From: Roseibium sediminicola
GTDB lineage: Bacteria; Pseudomonadota; Alphaproteobacteria; Rhizobiales; Stappiaceae
Length of the DNA: 64,000 bases
Reading direction: 5' to 3'
Assembly (NCBI RefSeq): GCF_023156505.1
Contig: NZ_JALNMJ010000025.1
Span: 21,412 to 85,411 of the forward strand
Each line of letters starts with the position of its first letter. Position 1 is the stretch's first letter. Under the pieces are notes generated by a model. That model was not told where the DNA came from. It saw only the letters and a program-made list of their open reading frames with translations, and did not search any database. Positions 16,243 through 26,951 of the stretch are shown here, piece after piece. Made by a program: the position numbers and the translations under genes.

Positions 16243-17163
16243 TCATCCCGCCGGAGCCGCGCGGCCCGGTTCCTGCGGTTTTGCGCCGATGGCCGGGGCC
16301 ACAAGGATGGCCGTCAGTACAAGCAGGGCCGACAGGATTTCGCGGATTCCCAGGGCCTCGCCGAAGCCCCACCAGCCGACCAGGAACATAGTTGGCAGTT
16401 CAAAACTGCCCGCGGCAGCGGTGCGCACCGGGCCGACCCTCTGGCAGGCGAAGGTGAATATCAGTTGCGGAATCAAGGCCGTCAGCAGGCCCATCACCAG
16501 CACCAGCCCCCAAGCCCCGGCGGACGCGGGCAGCACCGAGCCCTGTCCTTCCTGAAGAGCCAGCGGCAGAAGGCCAATGATCGATCCGGTGAGGCCTGAG
16601 GCCGTGCGTTCCAGGGAATTGAGCTGCCCGGCGAGGCCGCTGAGCACAACCACCAGAAAACCGAAGGCGACCGGCGCCGGGATCGCCCAGACAAGCGCCT
16701 TGAACACTTCTGGCGACAACATCGCGGGATCCAGCAGCATGCCGGCCGCGGCAATGACGAGCCCCGCCGCCGCAAAGGACCGCCAGCTGAGTGCCTGCCG
16801 CAACAGAACCCAGGCAAACAGGGCCGCGAACACCGGATAGGACATATAGACGACACCGGCCGCCGCCACAGGCGCGGAGCCGAGCGCTTCCAGATAGCCG
16901 ATCAGGCTGAGGCTGAAAACGCAGCCCGCTCCCATGAGCAGCAGCGCACCACCCCATTTTTCCCGCTGCAGCGGCAGGAACGGCAGCAGGAACAGCGCCG
17001 AAAAGCCATAGCGATAGAGCGCGATCGTCGCAGGCCCGGTGCCCAGGCCCTGAAGCTCGCGCACGAACAGCGGCATCAGGCCGAAGCAGACTGCGGAAGC
17101 GGCAATGACAAGCGTTGCGCTTGTGGTGTTGAGGTGAGGTTCGGGGAGCGTTTTGATCATCAT
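16243..17163 (-). CDS. DMT-superfamily transporter (EamA)
   Basis: A 306-residue inner-membrane protein with about ten hydrophobic helices arranged as two EamA repeats (roughly 15-145 and 160-295). These are drug/metabolite exporters, often for amino acids or amines; the substrate is unknown. An ATG three bases inside is an alternative start. The gene diverges from a LysR regulator with 78 bp between starts, a region holding clear TGAAA/TTTCA dyads, so the LysR protein very likely controls it. Confidence 0.88.
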   Translation of the reverse strand: MMIKTLPEPHLNTTSATLVIAASAVCFGLMPLFVRELQGLGTGPATIALYRYGFSALFLLPFLPLQREKWGGALLLMGAGCVFSLSLIGYLEALGSAPVAAAGVVYMSYPVFAALFAWVLLRQALSWRSFAAAGLVIAAAGMLLDPAMLSPEVFKALVWAIPAPVAFGFLVVVLSGLAGQLNSLERTASGLTGSIIGLLPLALQEGQGSVLPASAGAWGLVLVMGLLTALIPQLIFTFACQRVGPVRTAAAGSFELPTMFLVGWWGFGEALGIREILSALLVLTAILVAPAIGAKPQEPGRAAPAG

Positions 17164-17190
17164 GATCTGTCGATACAGTCAGCAAAAACA

Positions 17191-17235
17191 AAAATGAAAT
17201 TCCTAGTTTTCATTTGCGACATGAAATGATTTCAT
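17191..17235. promoter_or_regulatory. Two inverted repeats between DMT exporter and LysR gene
   Basis: One dyad pairs AAATGAAA (17192-17199) with TTTCATTT (17208-17215). The second, ATGAAATGATTTCAT (17221-17235), is a perfect 7-1-7 palindrome directly before the LysR ribosome site. The repeated TGAAA half-sites are as expected for LysR recognition and activation sites that also give autoregulation. Confidence 0.7.
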
Positions 17236-17241
17236 AAAGGT

Positions 17242-18186
17242 ATGATTCCGCGCCTTGCCATGCATCACCTGACGCTGCTCTCCGCGCTTGGAGAAACCGG
17301 TAGCATGACCGCCTCCGCCGCCCGTCTCGGCGTCACCCAGTCAGCGGCCTCGCACCGGCTGCGGGAAGCCGAGCGCCGGCTTGGCGTGCCCCTCGCGCGC
17401 CGCGCGGATGCCGGTATCGAGCTGACGGCGGAGGGCGAACGACTGCGCCACCTGGGCGAGAGTTTTCTGGCCGAGCTGTTCCGGCTTGAACAGGACCTGG
17501 AAGCTTCCGCCCGCGATGCCCGCGTCCTGGTCCGGCTCGGACAGGCAACCTATAGCCGCTATCACTGGTTTCCAGCGTTTCTGGACTATGTCGAGGAGGC
17601 CGACCCAGGCCTTTCCATCGATCTTGCCGGGCGCGCCACCGCCCATCCGCTGGCCTCGCTGCTGGACGGCTCGGTGGATGTCTCCCTGGTGTTCGGCCGC
17701 GAGCCGGCCCTTTCCCAATTCCGCTCGATCAAGCTCGGTTCCGACCCGATTGTCGCGGTTCTGTCCAAAACCCACCCGCTGGCGGCCGAACCCGTGGTCA
17801 ACAGCGAGAACATGGGCGACGAGCGTTTCTTCGTTTATCCGTTGACGTCCGAGCCGGGGTTTGACTGGACCACGCTGCTCGGCGCGCCGACCAAGCCGTT
17901 CCGGCGCCTCAACCCCATGCCGACACCCGAGGCTGTGATCGACCTTGTCCGGGCGAGCTTCGGTGTCGCGATCTTCAGCAAATGGGCCATCGAACCGGAG
18001 CTGGCCGACGGCACGCTGGTTTCCCGGCCGATTGCCGAGGGCGGCGTGTCGCTCGACTGGTGGTGCGTCCGGCGCGCTTCCGATCCAGCCGACAGTCCGT
18101 CGGCCCGCCTTGCCAGTGTTCTCGCCTGCTGGAGCCGCGATACGGACCGCGCCCTGTCGACGCTGGCTTTTGGGAGCGGATCGTAG
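17242..18186 (+). CDS. LysR-family transcriptional regulator
   Basis: A 314-residue regulator. The N-terminal winged helix-turn-helix is clear (GSMTASAARLGVTQSAASHRLRE, residues 16-38), followed by the linker helix and a periplasmic-binding-like effector domain to the end. AAAGG precedes the ATG. It is divergent from the DMT transporter and separated from it by dyad sites, so its likely target is that exporter; effector unknown. The MetR-like wording of the HTH is suggestive, but not enough to name it. Confidence 0.92.
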   Translation: MIPRLAMHHLTLLSALGETGSMTASAARLGVTQSAASHRLREAERRLGVPLARRADAGIELTAEGERLRHLGESFLAELFRLEQDLEASARDARVLVRLGQATYSRYHWFPAFLDYVEEADPGLSIDLAGRATAHPLASLLDGSVDVSLVFGREPALSQFRSIKLGSDPIVAVLSKTHPLAAEPVVNSENMGDERFFVYPLTSEPGFDWTTLLGAPTKPFRRLNPMPTPEAVIDLVRASFGVAIFSKWAIEPELADGTLVSRPIAEGGVSLDWWCVRRASDPADSPSARLASVLACWSRDTDRALSTLAFGSGS

Positions 18187-18277
18187 AGCTCTTAACTCCT
18201 GAAATCCCTCTGGCCGGTCACTCGCAAACTGGCCTAAGCTGCCACCGGAGATATGTGGTTGGGCGAGGGAAAGACTG

Positions 18278-19639
18278 ATGGCGGGACTGTCCGAGAAGGG
18301 CCGCAAGCGTGGGCTGGTGCTGGCCATGGGAGGTCTTGGCGGCCTGGTCATGCTCGACGAGACCATTCTCGGCGTTTCCCTGCCCGCCATCCGCTCCGAA
18401 ATGGGACTGTCGCCGACCACCACCCACTGGATCATCAACTCCTACATGCTGACCTTCACCTGTTTTGCCGCCATCGGTGGCAAGGCGATCGATCTGTTTG
18501 GGCTTCGGCCTGCGCTCATTGTCACCAGCGTGGTTTTTGCGGTCGCCAGCCTGCTCGCTGGTTTTGCCGATGGCGCCACCATGCTGATCTCCATGCGGGT
18601 GGTGCAGGGCCTGTGCGCGGCGATCATGTTTCCGATGACACTGGCAGCGGCAACGCTGACCTTCGATGAGACCGAACGCGGCCGTGCCATCGGTACCCTG
18701 GCGGGCATGGCGACGATCTTTCTCGCGGCCGGCCCTTTCCTGGGCGGGGTGTTGACGGATTACCTGTCCTGGCGCTGGGTTTTCTGGATCAACATTCCGA
18801 TCGTCGTCGCGGGCACCGCCCTTGCCTGCTTTCTGTGGCGCAACCCGGAAGTTCCGCGGCCCCGGCCCGTCGTCGACCGGATTGGACTGGTGCTGCTTCT
18901 GATCGGTATGACAGGGCTCATCTTCGGCCTGATGGAAGGCCCCGATTTCGGCTGGGTGACACCGGCCATTCTCGTCAGCCTCGTGGCAGGTGTCATCGGC
19001 CTTGCCGTCTTCATCGCCTATGAGGCCCGGCAAGCCAAGCCGCTCATCGATGTCCGGCTGTTCCGCCTGAAGGCCTTTCACGCCAGCGCCACGGTCATTC
19101 TGCTCACCCAGATGAGCAAGATCGTGGTGGCGATCTTCGTGCCCCATTTCCTGCAGCTGGAGATGAAATATTCCGCGCTGGCCGCGGGTCTTGCCACGGT
19201 CGTTGCGGTGTTGCCGTTTCCGTTCCTGTCGGCGCCCGCCGGCAAATTCGCCGACAGGCACGGCTCCCGCCGGCCCGTCCTGCTCTCGCTTGCCCTTCTG
19301 GCCGTCGCCAATGCGGCAATCGGCGGACTGATGTTTATGGAAAACTATATGGTTCTCGCGCCCGCGCTGCTGGTCTGGGGCATCGCCCTGCCCTTCGCAA
19401 TGATCCCGACCGGACGCCTCACGGCGAATTCGGTGCCCAAGGACAAACAGGGCGAGGTCAGCGGCCTGGTGATCACCGCCCGTCTGGTCGGCGGCACGCT
19501 CGGCGTCACCATGGGCAGCGTGCTCTTGGCTATGAGCGCCGGTTTCAGCTCCATTTTCTGGGTCATGAGCGCGCTTTTGATGCTGTGCTGGGCCTATGGC
19601 GCCACAGCCTTCGTGAAAGACTCAGTTGCGGCGAGATAG
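18278..19639 (+). CDS. MFS transporter, DHA2-like drug exporter
   Basis: A 453-residue membrane protein with 12-14 predicted helices. It begins with LVMLDETILGVSLPAI, a variant of the LDxTIVNVALP motif of drug:H+ antiporters of the EmrB/QacA group. The loop 2-3 motif (GKAIDLFGLRP) and motif C-like GPFLGGVLTDYLSWRWVFWI are present. Probably a proton-driven efflux pump. No membrane fusion partner is adjacent. It follows the LysR gene after 91 bp in the same direction, so shared control is possible. Convergent with malonyl-CoA synthetase, 9 bp apart. Confidence 0.9.
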   Translation: MAGLSEKGRKRGLVLAMGGLGGLVMLDETILGVSLPAIRSEMGLSPTTTHWIINSYMLTFTCFAAIGGKAIDLFGLRPALIVTSVVFAVASLLAGFADGATMLISMRVVQGLCAAIMFPMTLAAATLTFDETERGRAIGTLAGMATIFLAAGPFLGGVLTDYLSWRWVFWINIPIVVAGTALACFLWRNPEVPRPRPVVDRIGLVLLLIGMTGLIFGLMEGPDFGWVTPAILVSLVAGVIGLAVFIAYEARQAKPLIDVRLFRLKAFHASATVILLTQMSKIVVAIFVPHFLQLEMKYSALAAGLATVVAVLPFPFLSAPAGKFADRHGSRRPVLLSLALLAVANAAIGGLMFMENYMVLAPALLVWGIALPFAMIPTGRLTANSVPKDKQGEVSGLVITARLVGGTLGVTMGSVLLAMSAGFSSIFWVMSALLMLCWAYGATAFVKDSVAAR

Positions 19640-19648
19640 CCGCGATTT

Positions 19649-21160
19649 TCAGGCGAAGTCGCCTTGATACTGCTCCCGCAGCACATTTTTCTGGATCTTG
19701 CCCATGGTGTTTCGCGGCAGGGTCTCCAGCACGTGGACCTTCTTCGGCTGCTTGAACCTGGCGAGCCGGTCACCGAGCGCGGTCTGGACGGTTTCCTGAT
19801 CCAGCACGGCGCCGTTTTTCGGCGCCAGAACCGCAATGACCGCCTCGCCGAAGTCGGGATGCGGCACGCCAATCACCGCGCTTTCGGCAACACCGGGCAA
19901 TTCATCCAGCAACGCCTCGACCTCGGCCGGGTAAACGTTGAAGCCGCCGGAAATGATCAGATCCTTGGAACGGCCGACAATGGCGACATAACCGTCCTCG
20001 TCGATCCGGCCCATGTCACCGGTAATGAAGTAGCCGTCCGCACGGAATTCCTGCGCGGTTTTCTCCGGCATGCGCCAATAGCCCTGAAACACGTTCGGCC
20101 CCTTGATCTCGATGATGCCGACCTCGCCCTTCGCAACTTCCCGTCCGGTTTTGGGATCGACGATCCGCAGGCCCACACTCGGCAAAGGAAAGCCGACCGT
20201 GCCCGGGCGCCGCTCGCCGTCATAGGGGTTGGAGGTGTTCATGTTGGTTTCGGTCATGCCGTAGCGTTCCAGGATGGCGTGACCGGTGCGCTCCGAAAAT
20301 TCCCTATGCACTTCGGCGGAAAGCGGCGCGGAGCCTGAAATGAACAGGCGCATGTGGCTGGCAATATCCCTGGTGAACCGCTCGGACCCGAGCAGACGCG
20401 TATAGAAGGTCGGCACGCCCATCATGGCGGTTGCTCTTGGCAGAACCGCCAGCACCTGATCGAGGTCGAATTTCGGCAGGAACAGCATGGAGCCGCCCGC
20501 CATCATCAGGCAGTTGGTGGCGACGAACAGACCATGGGTGTGGAAGATCGGCAGGGCGTGCAGAAGCACATCGTCTTGCGTGAACCGCCAGTATTTGACC
20601 ATGGTCGCGGAATTCGACGCCAGATTGTCATGGCTCAGCATCGCGCCCTTGGAGCGGCCCGTCGTTCCGGAGGTATAAAGAATCGCGGCCAGATCGTCGT
20701 CTTCCCTCGGCCGGGTCTCGTAATCTGTCGGCATCGCATCGGCCAGTTGCCGCAGACTGCCCTCGCCGTTTGCGTCAAGGGTCTGCAGCTTTGCACCCGC
20801 CTTCTGCGCGGTTCCGGCAAGCGCGTCGGCCCTGGACGGGTCACAGACAAAGACCGCTGGCTCAGCATCGCCGACGAAATAGGCGATCTCGGTGGGCGTA
20901 TAGGCCGTGTTGAGCGGCAGGAAGACGCCTCCGGCGCGAATCGTGCCCAGATAGACCATCAGCGCGTCGGCTGTTTTCTCGACCTGAACAGCGACCCGGT
21001 CGCCCGGTTTGACTCCGAGCTTCTGCAGGGCGCCGGCATATTGCGCCGAGCGGGCCAGCATGTCCCGGTAGGTGAGTTTTGTGCCGTCCGCCAGTTCCAG
21101 AAACACCTTGTCCCGGTCGGGGATAAAGGCAGTCAGGGCGTCGAAGAGATGATTGCTCAT
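19649..21160 (-). CDS. matB: Malonyl-CoA synthetase (malonate-CoA ligase)
   Basis: A 503-residue acyl-adenylate-forming enzyme. The AMP-binding motif ILYTSGTTGRSKGAMLSH is near residues 160-177, YGMTETNMNTSNPY near 300, and the ISGGFNVYPAEVE hinge with the catalytic C-terminal lysine region MGKIQKN near 490. These wordings and the length match MatB, which makes malonyl-CoA from malonate, CoA and ATP in the cytoplasm. The usual partner malonyl-CoA decarboxylase (matA) and a malonate transporter are not nearby. Here it may supply malonyl-CoA for fatty-acid synthesis or detoxify malonate. Single gene. Confidence 0.88.
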   Translation of the reverse strand: MSNHLFDALTAFIPDRDKVFLELADGTKLTYRDMLARSAQYAGALQKLGVKPGDRVAVQVEKTADALMVYLGTIRAGGVFLPLNTAYTPTEIAYFVGDAEPAVFVCDPSRADALAGTAQKAGAKLQTLDANGEGSLRQLADAMPTDYETRPREDDDLAAILYTSGTTGRSKGAMLSHDNLASNSATMVKYWRFTQDDVLLHALPIFHTHGLFVATNCLMMAGGSMLFLPKFDLDQVLAVLPRATAMMGVPTFYTRLLGSERFTRDIASHMRLFISGSAPLSAEVHREFSERTGHAILERYGMTETNMNTSNPYDGERRPGTVGFPLPSVGLRIVDPKTGREVAKGEVGIIEIKGPNVFQGYWRMPEKTAQEFRADGYFITGDMGRIDEDGYVAIVGRSKDLIISGGFNVYPAEVEALLDELPGVAESAVIGVPHPDFGEAVIAVLAPKNGAVLDQETVQTALGDRLARFKQPKKVHVLETLPRNTMGKIQKNVLREQYQGDFA

Positions 21161-21387
21161 GGTAGGATTTCCGGACAGGCGGGCAAAACGATGCTCAATT
21201 TTAAAGCAAGTCTCCGTAATTTGGGCAAGTCCGGATCCGCTTTTCGCCTGCCATTACGGTTTCATAAACGTTTGTCTTCATGCTGTTGTCTGGCCACGTA
21301 TTTGCTTTGCCAAAGAATCCGCACACTCAGGTGAAATGTGAGATCCGCAACTCAGATGCACAGCAACAGACGCGACAAGGACTTCTC

Positions 21388-22041
21388 ATGTCGACCCAAA
21401 GGCCGCTGACACTCGCCGAATTCATCGCAGACGGGGCTATCCATGTGATCGGCATTTGCCTCGGACTGACGGCAACCATCATTCTTGCCGCAACGCTCTG
21501 GAACACCGGCGATGCAGCCCGGCAGGTCACGGTGATGATCTACGCCGCCTGCCTGATGGCCATGCTGATCTGTTCCGCGCTCTACAACATGTTCGCCCGC
21601 GACCACAAAACCGGCATTCTGCGCCGTCTGGACCATGCCGCGATCTTCCTGCTGATTGCCGGCACCTATACGCCGCTGGCCGCGATGATCATCGGCGGCT
21701 GGACGGGCGGAATCCTGCTTGCGGTCGTCTGGACCGGGGCGCTTGCCGGTGTGATCGTCAAGCTGCTTCATCTGACCGGCCTGGAAAAACTGACCGTGCC
21801 GATCTATCTCGGCCTCGGCTGGGTGGTCGTCTTCGCCGCCAATCCCCTGATCGAAAAGGCGTCGACCTTCGGTTTCTACATGATCCTGGCCGGTGGCCTG
21901 CTCTACACGATCGGCACCCTGTTTTATGTCTGGAAACGGCTGCCGTTTCAAAACGCGATCTGGCACGCCTTCGTTCTGGCAGCGGCCGTCTGCCACTTCT
22001 CGGCCGTGTTCCACGACGTGGCGCTGGCGCGGGCCGTCTGA
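21388..22041 (+). CDS. trhA: PAQR-family membrane protein, hemolysin III / TrhA
   Basis: A 217-residue inner-membrane protein with seven predicted helices. PAQR signatures are seen: the first helix region (EFIADGAIHVIGICLG), SALYNMF followed by RRLDHAAIFLLIAGTYTPLA, and the C-terminal IWHAFVLAAAVCHFSAVF with the metal-binding histidines. Bacterial members (TrhA/YqfA) influence membrane energetics and lipid homeostasis; the name hemolysin III is historical. The ATG at 21388 has AAGGA just upstream. Convergent with the L,D-transpeptidase gene. Confidence 0.9.
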   Translation: MSTQRPLTLAEFIADGAIHVIGICLGLTATIILAATLWNTGDAARQVTVMIYAACLMAMLICSALYNMFARDHKTGILRRLDHAAIFLLIAGTYTPLAAMIIGGWTGGILLAVVWTGALAGVIVKLLHLTGLEKLTVPIYLGLGWVVVFAANPLIEKASTFGFYMILAGGLLYTIGTLFYVWKRLPFQNAIWHAFVLAAAVCHFSAVFHDVALARAV

Positions 22042-22057
22042 GGCCGGCACAAAGAAA

Positions 22058-22085
22058 AAGGCAGCCCGCCGAAGCGTGCTGCCTT
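22058..22085 (-). terminator. Terminator of the L,D-transpeptidase gene
   Basis: Inverted repeat AAGGCAGC / GCTGCCTT with a 12-nt loop. Read on the minus strand it is followed by a TTTTTCTTT tract, so it terminates the L,D-transpeptidase message; it may also serve the convergent trhA. Confidence 0.8.
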
Positions 22086-22110
22086 CCGATCAGTTCAAGG
22101 AAATCCCGGC

Positions 22111-22848
22111 TCAGGCTTCCCCGTCCGGGTCCTTCTTCAAAACGATCACCTTGGTGCGCAGCGGCACCCGATTGTAAAGATCGATCACGTCCTGCTGCCA
22201 CATGCGGATGCAGCCGGAGGACACGCTCTTGCCAATGGAACTCGGCTGGTTGGTGCCGTGAATCCGGAACAGCGTGTCGGTTGCGCCCTGCCACAGATCC
22301 ATGGCGCGCGCGCCAAGCGGGTTCTTCAAGCCTGCCGGATAGCCCTTTTCCCAATAGCGTTCCAGGGACGGCTTGCGAGCGATCATTTCACGTGGAGGGC
22401 GCCAGATCGGATGCGGACGCTTGACCCGGATCTGCGCCTCGCCGGACCAGGCAAAGCCTGCGCGGCCAACGCCGATTCCATAGCGCAGCGCCTTGCCGCC
22501 GCCGAGCGTCCAGTAGAGGAAATTGTTGTAGGGGTCGACGATGACGGTACCCGGCCGCTCCCGGGTCTTGTACTCGACCACCTGGCGCCAGTATTTTTTG
22601 TCGAAACTCTTGTAGTTGATCGCTGGCCAGGTGAAGTCGCCATCGGGCAGTGCCGCATAGGCGGCAGCGTAATCGAACTCCTCATCCGGCAGCGCGGGCT
22701 GATCGGGAAGGCCGACAAGATCGGCCGTCTGGCAGCCGGCAAGGGTCAGCGCGGCAAGCGCGACGCTTCCGGCCAGAAACGAGCGCCGGTTTACGCCACG
22801 GCTTTCGAAGCTTGTGTCGAATTCAGTCTGCGGTTCGAAACGCTTCAT
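22111..22848 (-). CDS. L,D-transpeptidase (YkuD domain), Tat-exported lipoprotein
   Basis: A 245-residue cell-wall enzyme. The N-terminus has a twin-arginine motif (NRRSFLAG, residues 20-27), a hydrophobic stretch and a lipobox ending at Cys39 (LTLAGC). The YkuD catalytic motif is complete: HGTN (His197) and SVSSGCIRMW with the nucleophile Cys213. It forms 3-3 peptidoglycan cross-links or attaches proteins to the wall, at the periplasmic face. Full length, single gene, with its own terminator. Confidence 0.94.
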   Translation of the reverse strand: MKRFEPQTEFDTSFESRGVNRRSFLAGSVALAALTLAGCQTADLVGLPDQPALPDEEFDYAAAYAALPDGDFTWPAINYKSFDKKYWRQVVEYKTRERPGTVIVDPYNNFLYWTLGGGKALRYGIGVGRAGFAWSGEAQIRVKRPHPIWRPPREMIARKPSLERYWEKGYPAGLKNPLGARAMDLWQGATDTLFRIHGTNQPSSIGKSVSSGCIRMWQQDVIDLYNRVPLRTKVIVLKKDPDGEA

Positions 22849-23017
22849 GGAACCTCTCGCTGGGCCTCTTTTGGGACCTTCGGAAAATCAGGCTCTTTCT
22901 TGAGCCAGCTTTTCAACAGTTGCAAGTCACATTCCACAAAGATGCCTTACATTCCTCCCCCGAATGCCTAGATTAGCGCGTGTTGTGTCTCTCCTGCCCC
23001 ACTCACAAGGTTTTTCC

Positions 23018-24085
23018 GTGCACTCTTCTCCCCCCCACTCGCCCTTCCCCATATTCGACGGCCACAATGACACGCTGTTGAAATTCGAGATCGAGATGAT
23101 GAAGGGTCAGGAGCGCAGTTTCTTCGAGCGCGACAACACCGGCCATCTCGACAAGGTCCGGGCGGAAGAAGCCGGGTTTGCCGGCGGGCTCTTCGCAATG
23201 TTCGTGCCGTCCAATCCGAACCAGGATTTTTCCAAGCCGTTCGATCCGAAGGACCCGGCCAACTATCAACCCGTCCCCCAGAAACAGGCGCTCGACTTCA
23301 CCATGCGGCTGATCGAGCGTGCCGAACAGCTTGAAACCGAGTCGGAAGGTACTGTCGCGATCTGCCGGACACCGGAGGAAAACCGGACCGCGATCGAGGC
23401 CGGCCGGATGGCGGTCAGCCTTCACATCGAGGGCGCGGAAGCGATTGACACCAACTTCTATGCTCTTGAGGACCTGTACCGGCGCGGACTGCGCTCACTT
23501 GGTCCGGTCTGGAGCCGGGAAAACGCTTTCGGCTATGGTGTCCCGATGGCCTATCCGGCATCACCGGACATCGGCCCGGGCCTGCCGGAAGCGGGCCGTG
23601 ACCTGGTGCGCGCCTGCAATCAGCTCGGCATTCTGCTCGATGTGTCCCATCTCAATGAAAAGGGCTTCTGGGATCTGGCGCGGATCACCGACCGGCCGAT
23701 CGTGGCAAGCCATTCCAATGTCCATGCGATCTGCGCCAGCAGCCGCAATCTCACCGACAAGCAGCTGGATGCCATCAAGGAAAGCGGCGGACTGGTCGGG
23801 ATCAACTTCCACGTGGCCTTCCTACGCCCGGATGGCGGCTATGGCCGCGACATGCCGCTCGACGTGATCGCGGATCACGCCGCCTATCTGGTCGACCGCC
23901 TCGGAGAAGACTCTGTCGCCCTCGGCTCGGATTTCGACGGCTGCGTGCTGCCGCGCGACCTTGGCGACGTGACCGGCCTCGGCCGGCTGATGGAGACCCT
24001 CGACGCCCGCGGCTTTACCGGCGAAGTGCTGGAGAAGATCGCCTACAGGAATTGGATCGCGGCTCTGGAGAAAGCCGCAGCCTGA
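23018..24085 (+). CDS. Membrane dipeptidase, peptidase family M19
   Basis: A 355-residue zinc dipeptidase of the renal dipeptidase family. The GTG at 23018 is chosen because AAGG stands upstream and the domain begins at residue 10; the open frame extends to 22964. Zinc ligands are visible: FDGHNDT (His16, Asp18), the bridging Glu in HIEGAE, His in VSHLNEKGFWD and His in ASHSNVHAI. It hydrolyses dipeptides, probably in the cytoplasm since no signal peptide is evident. It stands beside a GntR regulator and an oligopeptide importer, which suggests a peptide-utilisation locus. Confidence 0.9.
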   Translation: MHSSPPHSPFPIFDGHNDTLLKFEIEMMKGQERSFFERDNTGHLDKVRAEEAGFAGGLFAMFVPSNPNQDFSKPFDPKDPANYQPVPQKQALDFTMRLIERAEQLETESEGTVAICRTPEENRTAIEAGRMAVSLHIEGAEAIDTNFYALEDLYRRGLRSLGPVWSRENAFGYGVPMAYPASPDIGPGLPEAGRDLVRACNQLGILLDVSHLNEKGFWDLARITDRPIVASHSNVHAICASSRNLTDKQLDAIKESGGLVGINFHVAFLRPDGGYGRDMPLDVIADHAAYLVDRLGEDSVALGSDFDGCVLPRDLGDVTGLGRLMETLDARGFTGEVLEKIAYRNWIAALEKAAA

Positions 24086-24467
24086 TCCGTACGCTGCCGG
24101 GTACCGGCGTCCCTCGGGTCCTTCGCTCGCAAACTTGTTACCAAAGCCAACGACTTAGCGATTGCATTTGTGTCAGGACGGCGAAACAATGCATTTATTG
24201 TCATTTTTCGCAGTCGTCTAATTATGCAGACTGGCCCCGCACCGAGCTGTGTCCCTTTGGTCCCGGCGATGGCCCGGGAAAAAGTCGCAGACAGGTGCAA
24301 AAACCGGCAGGACGGCTGACCACGTTTGGCACGCCCCATCGACCGATCCCTCGCATCTGCGTAAGATCGGTTCCTAAGGAGATCGAGATTGCAGCTGGTG
24401 TTTGACACCGGCCGCGGTCTCAATGCGTGTTGCCAATCGGACGCGATGCCAGTGGGGAGGCAACGAC
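24086..24467. other. Intergenic region upstream of the GntR gene
   Basis: About 380 bp without a convincing gene; short frames here lack ribosome sites and family resemblance. It contains an AT-richer part (24150-24230) that could hold the promoter of the GntR gene. No terminator hairpin with a T tract was identified after the dipeptidase. Confidence 0.5.
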
Positions 24468-25223
24468 GTGAGGTTAATGGACGCTGCGGATAAGAGGCCG
24501 CAAGCCGAAAATACGCGCGGCGGCAAGCGTGCAAGGAAGTCGGACGCGGTCTACCAGGATCTGAAGCGGAAGATCCTGACGGGTGAAATGACGTCTGAAA
24601 GCCCGATTACCGAACAGTCTCTTGCCCAGGATTACGGCTGCTCGCAGAGCACGATCCGGGAAGCCCTGATGCTGCTGCAGGAATATGGCCTGGTCGTCCG
24701 GCGCGGATACCAGGGCACATTCGTGACCGATCCCAGCCTGCCCGAGGCGCAATTGATGCTGAAACTGCGGGTGGATATCGAAGCGACCGGCATCACAGAA
24801 GCAATCAAATACGTCACCCCCTCGCAAATCGACGAGCTTTACGACCTGGACCGGCAGTTTGAGGACTGCCGTGTACGGCGGGATGTCTTCGGCTGCGCCG
24901 AGGTCGACCGGGCACTGCATGTGCGTCTGTTCAAGATCGCCCAGATGCCGGTCCTGGAACCGATGCTGCTCAGAACCTTCATGATCCTTCAGCAGGTGAT
25001 GCTGTCAAAACCGCGTCCGGAAGTCTCCTGGGCACGGCCGAACGTCACACCACATGCGGCGATTTTCGAAGCACTGGCTGAGCGCAACAAAGAAGCCACC
25101 CAGGCCGCGCTCAGATCCCATATCCTGTCCAGCGCCGTTCTGCTTGCGCCGCATTACTACGGCACGGATCTGGATCGGCTTCAGGACCAGGTCGATACGC
25201 TGCCCCTGCAATCGGCGAGCTAA
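24468..25223 (+). CDS. GntR-family transcriptional regulator (FCD effector domain)
   Basis: A 251-residue regulator. The GTG at 24468 has GGGGAGG 7 bp upstream. The winged helix-turn-helix (about residues 25-95) contains ITEQSLAQDYGCSQSTIREAL, the GntR signature. The C-terminal helical part (about 105-235) fits the FCD effector domain of the FadR subgroup, with His residues that normally bind a metal and ligand. It stands between the dipeptidase and the convergently read oligopeptide transporter, so it may regulate peptide or amino-acid use; the effector is unknown. Confidence 0.9.
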   Translation: MRLMDAADKRPQAENTRGGKRARKSDAVYQDLKRKILTGEMTSESPITEQSLAQDYGCSQSTIREALMLLQEYGLVVRRGYQGTFVTDPSLPEAQLMLKLRVDIEATGITEAIKYVTPSQIDELYDLDRQFEDCRVRRDVFGCAEVDRALHVRLFKIAQMPVLEPMLLRTFMILQQVMLSKPRPEVSWARPNVTPHAAIFEALAERNKEATQAALRSHILSSAVLLAPHYYGTDLDRLQDQVDTLPLQSAS

Positions 25224-25242
25224 ACAACCTCAGTCTCAGGAC

Positions 25243-25275
25243 ATGCAAAAAAGCGGCGAAGCCATGCTCCGCCGC
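25243..25275 (-). terminator. Terminator of the oligopeptide transporter operon
   Basis: GCGGCG (25253-25258) pairs with CGCCGC (25270-25275), with additional pairing inside the loop. On the minus strand it is followed by a TTTTTT run, as expected for the end of the opp operon. The GntR gene converges on it. Confidence 0.85.
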
Positions 25276-25315
25276 CAATTCAACGCGTCTGAAAACCAAT
25301 CCCGGAAAACGCCGG

Positions 25316-26941
<1,626 letters not shown>

Positions 26942-26951
26942 GGCTCTCTCC

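Noticed and set aside
24043..24534. Overlapping open frames on both strands upstream of the GntR gene
   Set aside because: No ribosome sites, unusual amino-acid composition and no recognisable domain; treated as noncoding.
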